Shown here one piece after another: positions 16,578 to 27,200 of a stretch of DNA of 64,000 nt. The position numbers and the translations under genes were made by a program. Every line of letters starts with the position of its first letter. Positions within the stretch are counted from its first letter, which is position 1. Under the pieces are notes generated by a model, which saw nothing but the letters and a program-made list of their open reading frames with translations, was not told the DNA's origin and searched no databases. This DNA comes from Palleronia sediminis (GTDB lineage: Bacteria; Pseudomonadota; Alphaproteobacteria; Rhodobacterales; Rhodobacteraceae), in contig NZ_SNAA01000001.1 of assembly GCF_004358695.1 (NCBI RefSeq), forward strand, positions 248,001-312,000. Direction: 5' to 3'.

Positions 16578-19436
16578 CTATTCGGCGGCCAGTTTGCGCG
16601 GCTTGAGCATGGGCTTGAGATAATGGCCCGTGTGGCTTTCGGCGATCTCGGCCACCTCTTCGGGGGTGCCGGTCGCGACGAGCTGCCCGCCGCCATCGCC
16701 GCCTTCGGGGCCGATATCGATCAGCCAGTCGGCGGTCTTGATGACGTCGAGGTTATGCTCGATCACCACGACCGAGTTGCCCTGGTCGACAAGCTGGTGC
16801 AGCACCTCGAGCAGCTTTTTCACATCCTCGAAATGCAGCCCCGTGGTCGGCTCGTCGAGGATATAGAGCGTGCGCCCGGTCGAGCGGCGCGCAAGCTCCT
16901 TGCTGAGCTTGACGCGCTGCGCCTCGCCGCCCGAAAGCGTCGTGGCCTGCTGCCCGACCTTGATATAGCCCAAGCCCACCTGGCACAGCGCATCCATCTT
17001 TTCGCGGATCGACGGCACCGCCCTGAAGAATTCCTGCGCATCCTCCACCGTCATGTCGAGCACGTCGGCGATGCTCTTGCCCTTGAACCTGACCTCGAGC
17101 GTCTCGCGATTGTAGCGCGCGCCGCCGCAGGTCTCGCAGGTCACATAGACGTCGGGCAGGAAATGCATCTCGATCTTGATGACCCCGTCGCCCTGGCACG
17201 CCTCGCAGCGCCCGCCCTTGACGTTGAAGCTGAAGCGGCCGGGCTTGTAGCCCCGCGCCTTGGCCTCGGGCAGGCCCGCGAACCAGTCGCGAATGGGCGT
17301 GAAGGCCCCGGTATAGGTCGCCGGGTTCGACCGCGGCGTGCGCCCGATCGGGCGCTGGTCGATGTCGATGACCTTGTCGAGATGCTGCAACCCCTTGATC
17401 GTCTCGCAGGGGGCGGGCGTCTGGCGCGCGCCGTTGAGCTGCATGGACGCGGTCTTGAACAGCGTCTCGATGGTCAGGGTGGATTTGCCGCCGCCCGACA
17501 CGCCGGTCACGCAGACGAACTTGCCCAGCGGAAAATCGACGGTCACGTCGCGCAGGTTGTTGCCGCTGGCCTTGACGACCGTGATCGCCTTGCCGTTGCC
17601 GGGCCGGCGGTCGGGGTTCACGGGGATCTCGCGCCGCCCGGCGAGGTAGTCGCCGGTGATGCTGGCCGGGGTGTCCATGATTTCCTGCGGGGTGCCCGAG
17701 GCCACGACCTGCCCGCCATGCACGCCCGCGCCGGGGCCGATGTCAAAGACGTAATCGGCCTCGCGGATGGCTTCCTCGTCATGCTCGACCACGATCACGG
17801 TATTGCCCTGGTCGCGCAGGTTCTTGAGCGTCGTCAGCAGCCGGTCGTTGTCGCGCTGGTGCAGCCCGATGCTGGGCTCGTCGAGCACGTACAGCACCCC
17901 CGTCAGCCCCGATCCGATCTGGCTGGCAAGGCGGATGCGCTGGCTCTCGCCGCCCGACAGGGTGCCCGCGTTGCGCGACAGGGTCAGGTATTCGAGCCCC
18001 ACGTTGTTCAGGAACCCCAGCCGCTCGCGGATCTCCTTGAGGATGGCGCGCGCGATCTCGTTCTTCTGCGCGGTCAGGCTTTGCGGCACGCTTTCGCACC
18101 ACTCATGGGCCTCGCGGATGGATTGCTGCACCACCTCGCCGACATGCTTGCCCGCGATCCTGACGGCCAGCGCCTCGGGGCGCAGCCGGTAGCCGTCGCA
18201 GACCTTGCAGGGGCGGTTGTTCTGGTAACGCTCGAACTCTTCGCGGATCCAGCTCGAGTCGGTCTCGCGATAGCGCCGCTCCATGTTGGGGATGACCCCC
18301 TCGAAGGGGCGCGCGACATGGTAGACGCGCCCGCCCTCGTCGTAACGGAACGTGATCTCCTCCTTGCCCGAGCCGAAGAGGAACACCTGCTGCACCGCCT
18401 CGGGCAGATCCTTCCACTTGGTCGACAGCTTGAACCCGTAATGCTTGGCGATCGACTGGATCGTCTGCGTGTAATAGGGCGACTTGCCCTTGCGCCAGGG
18501 TGCGATGGCCCCGTCGGTGATCTTGAGGTTCTGGTCGGGCACCACCAGCCGCTCGTCGAAGAACAGCTCGGCCCCCAGCCCGTCGCAGGCCGGGCAGGCC
18601 CCGAAGGGCGCGTTGAACGAAAACAGCCGCGGCTCGATCTCGGGAATGGTGAAGCCCGAGACGGGACAGGCGAAATTCTCGCTGAAGGTGATCCGCTCGG
18701 GCTCGCCCTCCTTCGGCGCGGTCTCGAGGATGGCGATCCCGTCGGCCAGGTCCAGCGCCGTGCGGAAACTGTCGGCCAGCCGCGTCTCGAGCCCCTCGCG
18801 CACCACGATCCGGTCCACGACCACGTCGATATCGTGGCGGAACTTCTTGTCGAGCGTGGGCGGCGCGTCTAGCTCGTAGAACTCTCCATCCACCTTGACC
18901 CGCTGGAACCCCTGCTTGCGCAGCTCGAGGAACTCCTTGCGGTACTCGCCCTTGCGGTCGCGCACGATGGGCGCGAGCAGGTATCCGCGCGTCCCCTCCT
19001 CCATCCGCATGACGGTGTCGACCATGTCCTGCACCTGCTGCGCCTCGATGGGCAGGCCGGTGGCGGGCGAATAGGGCGTGCCCGCCCGCGCGAACAGAAG
19101 CCGCATGTAGTCATAGATCTCGGTCACGGTGCCGACGGTCGAGCGGGGGTTCTTGCTCGTCGTCTTCTGCTCGATCGAGATCGCGGGCGAGAGGCCGCTG
19201 ATGTGATCCACGTCGGGCTTTTGCATCATGTCGAGGAACTGCCGCGCATAGGCCGACAGCGATTCGACATAGCGGCGCTGGCCCTCGGCATAGATCGTGT
19301 CGAAGGCGAGGCTCGACTTGCCCGAACCCGACAGCCCGGTGATGACCACCAGCCTGTCGCGCGGGATATCCACGTCGATGGACTTGAGATTGTGCTCGCG
19401 CGCGCCGCGAACCTCGATCTGCTTCAGCTCGGCCAT
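16578..19436 (-). CDS. uvrA: UvrABC system protein A
   Basis: UvrA is the damage-recognition ATPase of nucleotide excision repair. The 952-residue product is full length. It has two ABC modules, each with Walker A ([14 protein letters not shown] near residue 32; [14 protein letters not shown] near 640) and signature ([30 protein letters not shown]). It also has zinc fingers ([37 protein letters not shown]). The ATG at 19436 ([10 protein letters not shown]) is preceded by GAGG. A perfect SOS operator lies 69 bp upstream, predicting LexA control. Confidence 0.97.
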   Translation of the reverse strand: MAELKQIEVRGAREHNLKSIDVDIPRDRLVVITGLSGSGKSSLAFDTIYAEGQRRYVESLSAYARQFLDMMQKPDVDHISGLSPAISIEQKTTSKNPRSTVGTVTEIYDYMRLLFARAGTPYSPATGLPIEAQQVQDMVDTVMRMEEGTRGYLLAPIVRDRKGEYRKEFLELRKQGFQRVKVDGEFYELDAPPTLDKKFRHDIDVVVDRIVVREGLETRLADSFRTALDLADGIAILETAPKEGEPERITFSENFACPVSGFTIPEIEPRLFSFNAPFGACPACDGLGAELFFDERLVVPDQNLKITDGAIAPWRKGKSPYYTQTIQSIAKHYGFKLSTKWKDLPEAVQQVFLFGSGKEEITFRYDEGGRVYHVARPFEGVIPNMERRYRETDSSWIREEFERYQNNRPCKVCDGYRLRPEALAVRIAGKHVGEVVQQSIREAHEWCESVPQSLTAQKNEIARAILKEIRERLGFLNNVGLEYLTLSRNAGTLSGGESQRIRLASQIGSGLTGVLYVLDEPSIGLHQRDNDRLLTTLKNLRDQGNTVIVVEHDEEAIREADYVFDIGPGAGVHGGQVVASGTPQEIMDTPASITGDYLAGRREIPVNPDRRPGNGKAITVVKASGNNLRDVTVDFPLGKFVCVTGVSGGGKSTLTIETLFKTASMQLNGARQTPAPCETIKGLQHLDKVIDIDQRPIGRTPRSNPATYTGAFTPIRDWFAGLPEAKARGYKPGRFSFNVKGGRCEACQGDGVIKIEMHFLPDVYVTCETCGGARYNRETLEVRFKGKSIADVLDMTVEDAQEFFRAVPSIREKMDALCQVGLGYIKVGQQATTLSGGEAQRVKLSKELARRSTGRTLYILDEPTTGLHFEDVKKLLEVLHQLVDQGNSVVVIEHNLDVIKTADWLIDIGPEGGDGGGQLVATGTPEEVAEIAESHTGHYLKPMLKPRKLAAE

Positions 19437-19504
19437 TGGAACCTCATCCGGGGCACAAGGCCCGAACATAGGCGCGGGCGCTCCGGGTTTCTACAGGAAA
19501 ACGG

Positions 19505-19519
19505 GAACGATCCATGAAC
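19505..19519 (-). promoter_or_regulatory. LexA (SOS) box upstream of uvrA
   Basis: On the minus strand the sequence is GTTCATGGATCGTTC, a perfect GTTC-N7-GTTC. This is the operator described for alphaproteobacterial LexA, including Rhodobacter sphaeroides recA and uvrA. Its inner edge is 69 bp upstream of the uvrA ATG, a reasonable promoter-proximal position. The identification is by motif and by the known target gene. Confidence 0.85.
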
Positions 19520-19578
19520 GATCCGGTGATTGTGTCCGGCCCCGCGCGAGACGGCGGGACCGGCGCCGCCCTGCCGGA

Positions 19579-19785
19579 TCAGGACCGGCCGTAACGGCGA
19601 AAGAACGACACCGCCAACCCGCCCGCGCCGATCAGCGCGGTAAAATAGCCCACCGGCACGATCCACTGGGGATAGACGCCGGGCGTCTCGGCATCGACGG
19701 CCGGCGCATCCGACAGCATGGGCACCAGCGCCACGATCAGGATGCCTATGACGAGGATTGCGGCCCAGGGTAGCATTGCACGCAT
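19579..19785 (-). CDS. Small two-helix membrane protein
   Basis: I do not recognise this 68-residue protein. It has an N-terminal hydrophobic helix ([20 protein letters not shown]), a short polar loop and a second helix ([20 protein letters not shown]) ending in basic RRYGRS, so it is probably an inner-membrane hairpin. It starts 21 bp downstream of the MFS gene on the same strand, so the two are likely co-transcribed. Confidence 0.65.
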   Translation of the reverse strand: MRAMLPWAAILVIGILIVALVPMLSDAPAVDAETPGVYPQWIVPVGYFTALIGAGGLAVSFFRRYGRS

Positions 19786-19806
19786 TGTTCGATCTCCTTT
19801 CGACGC

Positions 19807-20958
19807 TCAATGCGCGGGCGCGGCGGTCGTTCCGGCCCGCCCTGCCCGCGCGGCCAGCGCAAGCGTCGCGACGAGCCCGGCGACCGAAACGGCCAGCGTC
19901 ACGCCCCAGACCCCCGCCATCCCGCCCGACATCGCCGCCATCGCCAGGACCGGCGTGCCCAGCGTCGTGCCGACATTGCCCATCTGCGCGATGCCGCCCG
20001 TGGCCAGCGCACGGTCGGCGGAGGAAAGGTTGTAATGCGGAATGGCGGCAAAGGCCCCTCCGGGCACCAGCCCGGTCGCCGCGAACATCACCCACAGCGC
20101 CGGCCCCCACCCCGCCCAGAGCGCCATGGCCGAGACGCCCGACAGCACGAACCCCACCGCCATCACCGCTGCGGGCGCGCGATGGCGCGACGCCCACCCG
20201 CCCGCGAAGGTCCCCGCGAGGTTGAGAAGCGGCAGCACCGCGCCGAGGCCCGGCCGCCCGAGCAGATCCGGCAAGAGCGCGATCAGCGCGACGAACAGGA
20301 AGGTGTAAAAGACGAAACACGCCCCCGGCAACGCCCGGTCGACCCGCCCGTAGATCGCCGCGTGAACCGCGACGGGGCGCAGCACCAGCGGGCGGCGCGC
20401 CTGCCGCGCGGTCATGGCGGCGAGGATCGCGGCCAGAAGCGCCATCGCCCCGGCATGCAGCGCGAATACCGCCGCCAGCCCACCCGCCGCCACCAGCGGC
20501 GGCACGAGGATCGCCGCCGCGGCAAAGGCCAGCCCGAAGAACATCGCCCAGATCCCCATGGCCACCGGGCGGTCGCGATCGCCCGCGGCGGCGGCGATCA
20601 GCGTCGGCCCCGCGACCACGATGCCCAGATGGCTGACCCCTTCGGCGATGCGCAAAAGCGTCATCAGCCAGAGCGGCGGCAGCGCGACCTGCACCAGCGA
20701 CAGGGCCGCGCCCGACCAGAGCGCGCCCAGCATGACCCGGCGCGGGCCGAGCGCGGCGACCACCCCGCCCGCCAGCGCCCCCGCCGCGATCCCGACGATC
20801 CCGGTGATCGACACGAGGAACGCGATCCCCGCCACCGGCAGGCCGTAGGCCTCGGCCGTGGCGGGCAGCGCCAGCGCGATCTTGGCAAATTGCCCCGCCC
20901 CCAGCAGGCCGGCCACGAAGACGGCGAGGATCAGCCCCCAGCGGGTGCCGCCCCTCAT
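19807..20958 (-). CDS. MFS transporter
   Basis: The 383-residue product has 12 predicted helices with a major-facilitator layout. The motif around LGPRRVMLGALWSG between helices 2 and 3 corresponds to the MFS loop G-x-x-x-D/P-R-R/K. The sequence is mostly Ala, Leu, Gly and Val. The substrate cannot be inferred, and it lacks a clear drug-antiporter motif C. The ATG at 20958 sits just before the first helix (GLILAVFVAGLLGAGQFAKI). It is followed by a small membrane protein gene. Confidence 0.82.
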   Translation of the reverse strand: MRGGTRWGLILAVFVAGLLGAGQFAKIALALPATAEAYGLPVAGIAFLVSITGIVGIAAGALAGGVVAALGPRRVMLGALWSGAALSLVQVALPPLWLMTLLRIAEGVSHLGIVVAGPTLIAAAAGDRDRPVAMGIWAMFFGLAFAAAAILVPPLVAAGGLAAVFALHAGAMALLAAILAAMTARQARRPLVLRPVAVHAAIYGRVDRALPGACFVFYTFLFVALIALLPDLLGRPGLGAVLPLLNLAGTFAGGWASRHRAPAAVMAVGFVLSGVSAMALWAGWGPALWVMFAATGLVPGGAFAAIPHYNLSSADRALATGGIAQMGNVGTTLGTPVLAMAAMSGGMAGVWGVTLAVSVAGLVATLALAARAGRAGTTAAPAH

Positions 20959-21019
20959 GCGCGGACCGGGGCGGCCGGGTGCCTCCCCGTCGCCCCGGCC
21001 GGGTTCGCGGGCCGTTCGC

Positions 21020-21598
21020 TCAGGCGTCGGCCTTCATGTCGCGCAGCAGGGCACCATAGCCGCCCGCATTGAGAAAGACGCGCTCGGCGCGCTGCATCGG
21101 CCGGTCGAGCGCGGCGTTGCGATGCGGGAACCGGCCGAAACGGCGGATCACCTCGCGATGCGCGCGCGCATGCAGCAGGTTCTCGGCCCCCGTCTCGGGC
21201 ATGCGCATCGACATCAGCCGCACGCAGCGATCCTGGTCGCACAGGTTCTCGGAATGCATCAACGGCAAGTAGAAGAACTGCCGCTCCGGCTCGGCGATGC
21301 GCAGGTCCCAGCGGCGCGAGATGGCGACCTTGGCCGCCGACAACGCCATCGCATCCAGCGCGAAAGCCCGCGGATCGTCGCGGAACATGTTGCGCGGGAA
21401 CTGGTCGGCCACGATGATATAGGCCAGCGCGCTGCGCGACGCGGTCAGCCACAGCGACAGCCCCCCCGCGCGCAGCGCCTCCCAGTCGCCGAGAAAACGG
21501 TCGCGGATCTCGGCGTCGAGCGCCTCGGACCCGTTATACCAGCCGGACGGTCCAACCTCGTCCAGCCAGAAGCCCAGAACCTCGTCGGGTGTGGACAT
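21020..21598 (-). CDS. DUF924 family protein
   Basis: The 192-residue helical protein has the DUF924 hallmarks: TPDEVLGFWLDEVGPSGWY at the start, SALAYIIVADQFPRNMFRDD, RQFFYLPLMHSENLCDQDR and RFGRFPHRNAALDRPM. The family is predicted to adopt a TPR-like fold; no biochemical function is established to my knowledge. The ATG at 21598 has the strong ribosome binding site GAGGAGA. It lies 75 bp downstream of the second MFS gene on the same strand. Confidence 0.9.
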   Translation of the reverse strand: MSTPDEVLGFWLDEVGPSGWYNGSEALDAEIRDRFLGDWEALRAGGLSLWLTASRSALAYIIVADQFPRNMFRDDPRAFALDAMALSAAKVAISRRWDLRIAEPERQFFYLPLMHSENLCDQDRCVRLMSMRMPETGAENLLHARAHREVIRRFGRFPHRNAALDRPMQRAERVFLNAGGYGALLRDMKADA

Positions 21599-21673
21599 CG
21601 CAATGTCTCCTCGCATGGCCGTCCCCCGCGGCAGGGTGACGCAACCGTATGGAATTGCAAGCATGGTGAAGCT

Positions 21674-22960
21674 TCAAGCCGCATTCGTCGGCGCCGGCGG
21701 AGTATCGCCGTCCTCGCTGCTCTCCTCGGCCTCCTGCTGATCGGCGACCCATTCCTGTGCCACGGTCAGCGCGACGGTCGTCGCACCGGGGTTGATCGCG
21801 ACATAGGAGCCCGGATCCTCGGCCGCGGCGCGCCGCGTCATCCGCCACGCGGCATAAAGCGCGATGGCGCCGAACAGGATGACCAGCAGCACCCAGAACC
21901 CCGGCGGCCCGAACAGCCCGATCAGCGCGCCGGTGGCGATGGGGCCGGCGATGGCGCCCAGCCCGTTGAGAAAGATCAGACCGCCCGAGGCCGCCGACAT
22001 GTCCTCGTTGTCGAGATAGTCGTTCGTATAGGCGATGAGCAGCGCGTAGAGCGGGTTGGCCATGCCCCCCAGCACGAAGCCCATGGCGATCAGCATGGTG
22101 GGCGAGCCGTCCGAGGCGACCGCCGCCGCGCAGGCGATGCCGCCCACCGCGCCCGACGCCATGATGAGCGCGCGGCGGTCGATCCGGTCCGACAGCCAGC
22201 CGATGGGATACTGGAACAGCAGCCCGCCCAGGTAGATCGCGCCGACAAAGGTGGCGACCTGCGGCACGCTCAGCCCGATCTGCGTGCCGTAGACCGCCGC
22301 CATGCCGAATTGCGACGAGTTGATCCCCCCCGACAGCAGCATCCCGATGCAGCCCAGCGGCGAGGACTCGTAGAGCCGCCGGAAACTCATCGGCTTGGTC
22401 GTCTCGAAGGCCGGCGTGGGCGTCGCCGACAGAAGGATCGGCGCGAAGGACAGCGACACCAGCACCGAGGGCACGATGAACAGGATGTAGCCCGACGGAT
22501 CGCCGGTCACGACCAGCGCCTGCGCCGAGACGATCCCCGTCATCTGGACGATCATGTAGACCGACAGCGCCTGTCCGCGCTTATCGTTCGTGACCGAGTT
22601 GTTGAGCCAGCTCTCGGCGGTGACATAGACCCCCGAGAAACAGAACCCGATGACGATGCGCAGCGCGATCCAGGACCAGGCGTAATCGAGCGACGGGTAC
22701 AGGATCAGCACCGCCGAGATCAGCGAGGCGAGCGCGGCGAAGACGCGGACATGGCCCACGCGCCGGATGACCCCCGGCGCAAGCTGCGAGCCGCCGAGAA
22801 AGCCCACGAAATAGGCCGACATGACCAGCGACATCTCGAAGGTCGAGAATCCCTCGATCTCGCCGCGCACGCCCAGCAGCGTGCCCTGCATCCCGTTGCC
22901 CACCATGAGCAGCCCCATTCCGAGAAAGAGCGGCCAGGTTCCCGTCAGCACTGAGATCAT
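21674..22960 (-). CDS. MFS transporter, YcaD-like
   Basis: The 428-residue product has 12 predicted helices (MISVLTGTWPLFLGMGLLMV first). It carries the MFS loops RRVGHVRVFAALASL and WLSDRIDRRALIMAS, and ends in an acidic cytosolic tail (about 40 residues, QEAEESSEDGD). The segment RIVIGFCFSGVYVTAESWLN is characteristic of the YcaD/YfkF-like group of unknown substrate. The ATG at 22960 follows GGAAGGAAG. The hydrophilic extension further upstream in frame is rejected. Confidence 0.85.
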   Translation of the reverse strand: MISVLTGTWPLFLGMGLLMVGNGMQGTLLGVRGEIEGFSTFEMSLVMSAYFVGFLGGSQLAPGVIRRVGHVRVFAALASLISAVLILYPSLDYAWSWIALRIVIGFCFSGVYVTAESWLNNSVTNDKRGQALSVYMIVQMTGIVSAQALVVTGDPSGYILFIVPSVLVSLSFAPILLSATPTPAFETTKPMSFRRLYESSPLGCIGMLLSGGINSSQFGMAAVYGTQIGLSVPQVATFVGAIYLGGLLFQYPIGWLSDRIDRRALIMASGAVGGIACAAAVASDGSPTMLIAMGFVLGGMANPLYALLIAYTNDYLDNEDMSAASGGLIFLNGLGAIAGPIATGALIGLFGPPGFWVLLVILFGAIALYAAWRMTRRAAAEDPGSYVAINPGATTVALTVAQEWVADQQEAEESSEDGDTPPAPTNAA

Positions 22961-23126
22961 CGCGGCTTCCTTCCGGTCGGTCGGGACATGACGCACGGCC
23001 GGGCGCGCGCCGCGCGCCCGTTCCCGACATCGCGTGTCGTTCGCGCGGCCAATGTCACCCCCCCGCCCGATGGGCAAGCCTCATCGCGCGCGGGGCGGGA
23101 CCGATTGGCGCGCTCCTGCCCATCGG

Positions 23127-23150
23127 TCTCTGTTTCCACAAATACTCATG
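23127..23150 (-). repeat. 3'-end motif copy 1 (after queA)
   Basis: The minus strand reads CATGAGTATTTGTGGAAACA then GAGA, 33 bp past the queA stop. It is one of eight copies in this window of a purine-rich motif found 3' of genes. This copy and the one at 31107 share the variant ATGAGTATTTG-N-GGAAACAGAGA. Confidence 0.75.
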
Positions 23151-23182
23151 CCCGGCCGGGCACCCGCACAAGACCCCGCGGA

Positions 23183-24244
23183 TCAGCGCGCGGGCCTGTC
23201 CCCGGGCAGCAGGAGCGAGGCGTCGCCATAGCTGAAGAACCGGTAACGTTCCTCGATGGCATGGGCATAGATGCGGCGGATCGGCTCCACCCCCATGAAG
23301 GCCGAGACCAGCATCATCAGCGTCGATTTCGGCAGGTGGAAATTCGTCATCAGCCCGTCGGCCACGGCGAACCGGAACCCCGGCGTGATGAAGATGTCGG
23401 TCTCGCCCGTCCAGGAGCCGATCCGCCCGCCATTCTCGCGCGCCGCCGTCTCGACGAGGCGCAGTGCGGTGGTGCCCACGGCGATCACCCGCCCGCCCGC
23501 CGCGCGGGTGGCGGCGATGGCCGCCGCCGCCTCGGGCGTGACCTCGCCCCATTCGGCATGCATCCGGTGCTGCGCGATGTCGTCCACCTTCACCGGCAGA
23601 AAGGTGCCCGCCCCCACATGCAGCGTCACATGCGTCAGATCGACCCCGCGCGCGGCCAGCCCCGCCATCAGCGCGGCATCGAAATGCAGCGACGCGGTGG
23701 GGGCGGCCACCGCGCCCCGCCGGCGCGCCCAGATCGTCTGGTAATCCTCGTGATCTCGGGCATCGGCGGGGCGGCGGGCGGCGATATAGGGCGGCAGCGG
23801 CATCGCCCCGGCCTGTTCGAGCGCCGCGTCGAAGGCGTCGCCCTCGGCGTCGAAGCGCAGCCGCGCGGTGCCCTCCTCGCGGCCCTCGACCACCGCCGAG
23901 AGCGCGTCGGAAAAGACCAGCGTCTCGCCGTCGCGCACCTTGCGAAGCGGCTTGAGCAGCGCGCGCCACGCCCCGTCTGCCAGCGGCTCGAGCAGGGTCG
24001 CCTCGATCCGCGCGCCCGCCGCCCCTGCCCGGTCGCGCCGCCCCGTCAGCCGCGCGGGAATGACGCGGGTATCGTTGAGCACCAGCCGATCGCCGGGGGC
24101 CAGCCACTCGGGCAGGTCGATGGCGCGGCAATCGGCGATGCGCGCGCCGTCGGCCACCAGCATCCGCGCCGAGGACCGGGGCCGCGCGGGCCGGGTGGCG
24201 ATCAGCTCTTCGGGCAGGTCGAAATTGAAATCGCTGAGTTTCAC
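23183..24244 (-). CDS. queA: S-adenosylmethionine:tRNA ribosyltransferase-isomerase
   Basis: QueA transfers the ribosyl moiety of SAM to 7-aminomethyl-7-deazaguanine at the wobble position of tRNAs, forming epoxyqueuosine. The 353-residue product starts [20 protein letters not shown] and has the family motifs FNDTR-type ([13 protein letters not shown]), [10 protein letters not shown] and [17 protein letters not shown]. The start is 15 bp downstream of the AsmA-like gene's end, so both probably share one leftward transcript. The next gene on this strand begins beyond the repeated 3' motif at 23127. Confidence 0.95.
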   Translation of the reverse strand: MKLSDFNFDLPEELIATRPARPRSSARMLVADGARIADCRAIDLPEWLAPGDRLVLNDTRVIPARLTGRRDRAGAAGARIEATLLEPLADGAWRALLKPLRKVRDGETLVFSDALSAVVEGREEGTARLRFDAEGDAFDAALEQAGAMPLPPYIAARRPADARDHEDYQTIWARRRGAVAAPTASLHFDAALMAGLAARGVDLTHVTLHVGAGTFLPVKVDDIAQHRMHAEWGEVTPEAAAAIAATRAAGGRVIAVGTTALRLVETAARENGGRIGSWTGETDIFITPGFRFAVADGLMTNFHLPKSTLMMLVSAFMGVEPIRRIYAHAIEERYRFFSYGDASLLLPGDRPAR

Positions 24245-24259
24245 GGGTCTGGCGGGCCT

Positions 24260-27200
24260 TCAGTTGCCGGGACGTTCGGGCGGCGGACGGCGAAAGATCT
24301 CGCGGAACATGCCGGGGGTCAGGATCGAGAGCGGGTTGGCGGCTACCTGCGGCCGATCGACCGGCCCGCGCAAGGTGAAATTGACCCCGAACAGCCCCTC
24401 GCCCCGGCGGGTGAAGATCGCGCCGATCCGGTTGACGAGGTAGAGCGGCGAAAGCACCCCCTGCAGGTCCATCAGCTTGCGGCGCGGATCGAAACTGCCA
24501 TCGACCGACAGCCCCATCGAGCGGCCCGTGGCCGACGAGCGGTAGATCGTCACCAGATCGGGCGTCAGGCGGAACTCGGCCTCGACCCGGTCAAAGATGA
24601 TTCCCTGCCCCTGCAACTGGTCCACGAGCCCCACGACGCTGATCGCGGCCAGAAGCTCGGCGATGGCGGGGGCGTCGCGCAGCACGATGGTATCCACGCT
24701 GACCCGTCCGTCGTAGGCGCCGCGGATGCCGGTCGGGCGCAGCACGATCTCCATCGCGCCGCCGCGCAGGTTGCTCAAAAGCCCCGCGTCGCGCAGCACC
24801 GCCCCCGCGCTTCGCGAGGTGATGCGGATCGCGGTGCCCTGCGCGCCGCCCTCGAGCTGCCCGTCGATCTCGACCCCGCCATTGACCTTGCCGCGGAACG
24901 TCCCCTGCAGCGCCGCGCCCGGCGCGATCTCGACCCGCGCGGGCGTCAGCGCGACCGTATCGGTCAGTTGCAGCCGGTCGAGCGCCAGCACCACCGGGCC
25001 GCGCCCGCTCCCGCCATCGCCGCCGCCGCCGCCGCCCGCCTTGCCCAGATCGGCGCGGCGCAGGTCGATGCTGCCGCCCGGCACCCGGATCGCGGGCGGC
25101 CCGCCCGCGCGGGCCTCGATGGTCACGGGCGCGTCCAGCCAGTCGCCCAGCACCACGCGGTCGAGCCGCAGCGCGCGAAAGGACGGGCCGGGCGCGAAGG
25201 TCACGCGCCCCCGCGCCGAGAGCGCCGGCGCGTCCAGCGCAAAGGTGTCGAAGCGCGGGCTTTCGCCCAACCGCCCCTCGAGCCTCAGCCGCCCCCCCTC
25301 GTCGGGGCGCTTGGCCCAGTTCACGCCGGCGATGCGCATCCCGATCCCGCGCAGGTCGGTCTCGAGCGTCAGGCGCGGCGGGCGGTCGCGGCGCAGCTCG
25401 ATGGTCAGATCGCCCTCGCCCCGGCCCGTGACCAGCCCCGGCGGCAGGCCCACCCCGAACCGCGCCAGCCCCTCGGGGCTCAGCGCGACCCGCCCCGCGA
25501 CCCGGCCGGTCCCCCGCTCGGGCCCGGCAAAGGCGGTGCGGAAACTGCCGGTAAAGGGCACGCCCTCGACCTCCATCGCGCCGGAGAGCGACAGCGCCCC
25601 GTCGCCCACGGCAAGGCGCAACCGCTCGGCCGTCAGCACGCGGCCGGGCATCGCCCGCTCCGAACGGATGTCGAACAGGTCGCCGCTGGCCGCGATCTCG
25701 ATGGCCGCGCCCGGCGGGTTGGGGCGCAGGGGCACCGACACCGTCGCGGCAAGCTCGGCCCGCCCCGTGGCAAGGTCCGGCCCCCGCCCGGCCCGCGTCA
25801 AGAGCGACATCGGCTCGGCGTCGAGCAGCGCGAGGATCGACCCGACCGGCCCCGCGGCGGCCAGCGCGATCTCGCCGCGGGCGGGCCGCGCGCGGGTGTC
25901 GGGGATGGCAAAGGTCGATCCGCCAAGGGCGACGGGTTCCCCGCCGGGCGGCGTCATCGTGCCCGCGTCGAGCCTGAGCGCCAGCCGGTCCTCGCCCAGC
26001 GTGAAATACCCCGCGCCCCCGGTGATCGGCGGCAGGAACCCCACCGCGCGCGCCTCGGCCGCGTGAAAGGCAAAGCTGATCCCGGTCGCGATATCCCTCG
26101 CGCCGGGCGCGCGGCGCAATGCAACGGTCAGGTCGCGCGCCTCGCCCGAGACGAGGTTCCGGGCCACCCAGTCGCGCGCGCGGGGCGCGGCTGGCAAGGG
26201 CCACACCCCCGGCAGCCGCGCCACCGACAGCGCCTCGGCGGTGAGGTCGAGCCCGCCTTCCCAGCCGTCGGGGCCGGCGGTGACCCGGCCGCGCGCGCGG
26301 ATCGTTCGGGCCGGGTCGCCGCCCGGATCGGGCAGCGCCGCCTGCCCCAGCGTCAGGGTAAACGGATCGAAGGAGATGCGCAGGTCGGCCAGCCCCCCCG
26401 CGGCCTCGAGCGCCTCGGGAAAGAGGCCGGGCGCGAGCCGCAGCCACTCGAGCGCGATCTGCGCCACCACCGCGCGCGGCACCCCCGCCACGCGATCGCG
26501 CAGATAGACCCGCCCCGTGATATCGGCCTCGGCGGCGCGGGCGCGCAGGCGCAGCGCCTCGATCTCGATCCGCTCGGCGGCGGGATCGTAGGAAAAGGCC
26601 AGGTCGGCCGCCTCGAAGGGCAAGGGCGCGGCGCCGCCCGGCGTCACCCGGCCCGCCCCGAGGTCGAGCCGACCCGACAGCGCGCCCATCGCCCCGGACG
26701 CGTCCAGCCGCGCGTCGAGCGCGCCCGAGATCGGCGCGTCGAGCGGCATCCGCCCGCGCAGCGCGGGCACCAGGTCGCCGAGGTCGCGCGCGGCGAACCC
26801 CTCGAGCCTCAGCCCCAACCGCGCCCCGTCGTCGCGTGCGGCGGTCTCGAGCGACAGATCCAGCCGGGCGAGGTCGTCCGAGCCGTTGAAGATCTCGGCC
26901 TCCATCCCCAGCCGCAGCCCCGCCGCGTCGCGCGTCAGCGATGCAGCCCCGCCCGTGACCTGCCAGACCCGGCCGCTGGCCGCGTCCTCGAAGGCGACGG
27001 CCAGGTGGGCCAGCGCGATCTCGTCGATCAGGTCGAGCGGCGGGCGGTCGAGCAGCGCCTCGGCGGCGGCGAGGATCGCGGCCGGGCTGTCGGCGCGAAA
27101 CGTGCCGCCCCCGCCGAACCGCAGCTCGAAGGCGCCATCGGCATCGCGGCGCACCAGGAGCTCGGCGCGGCTGACGCGCAGCACCCGCGGCGCGATCCGC

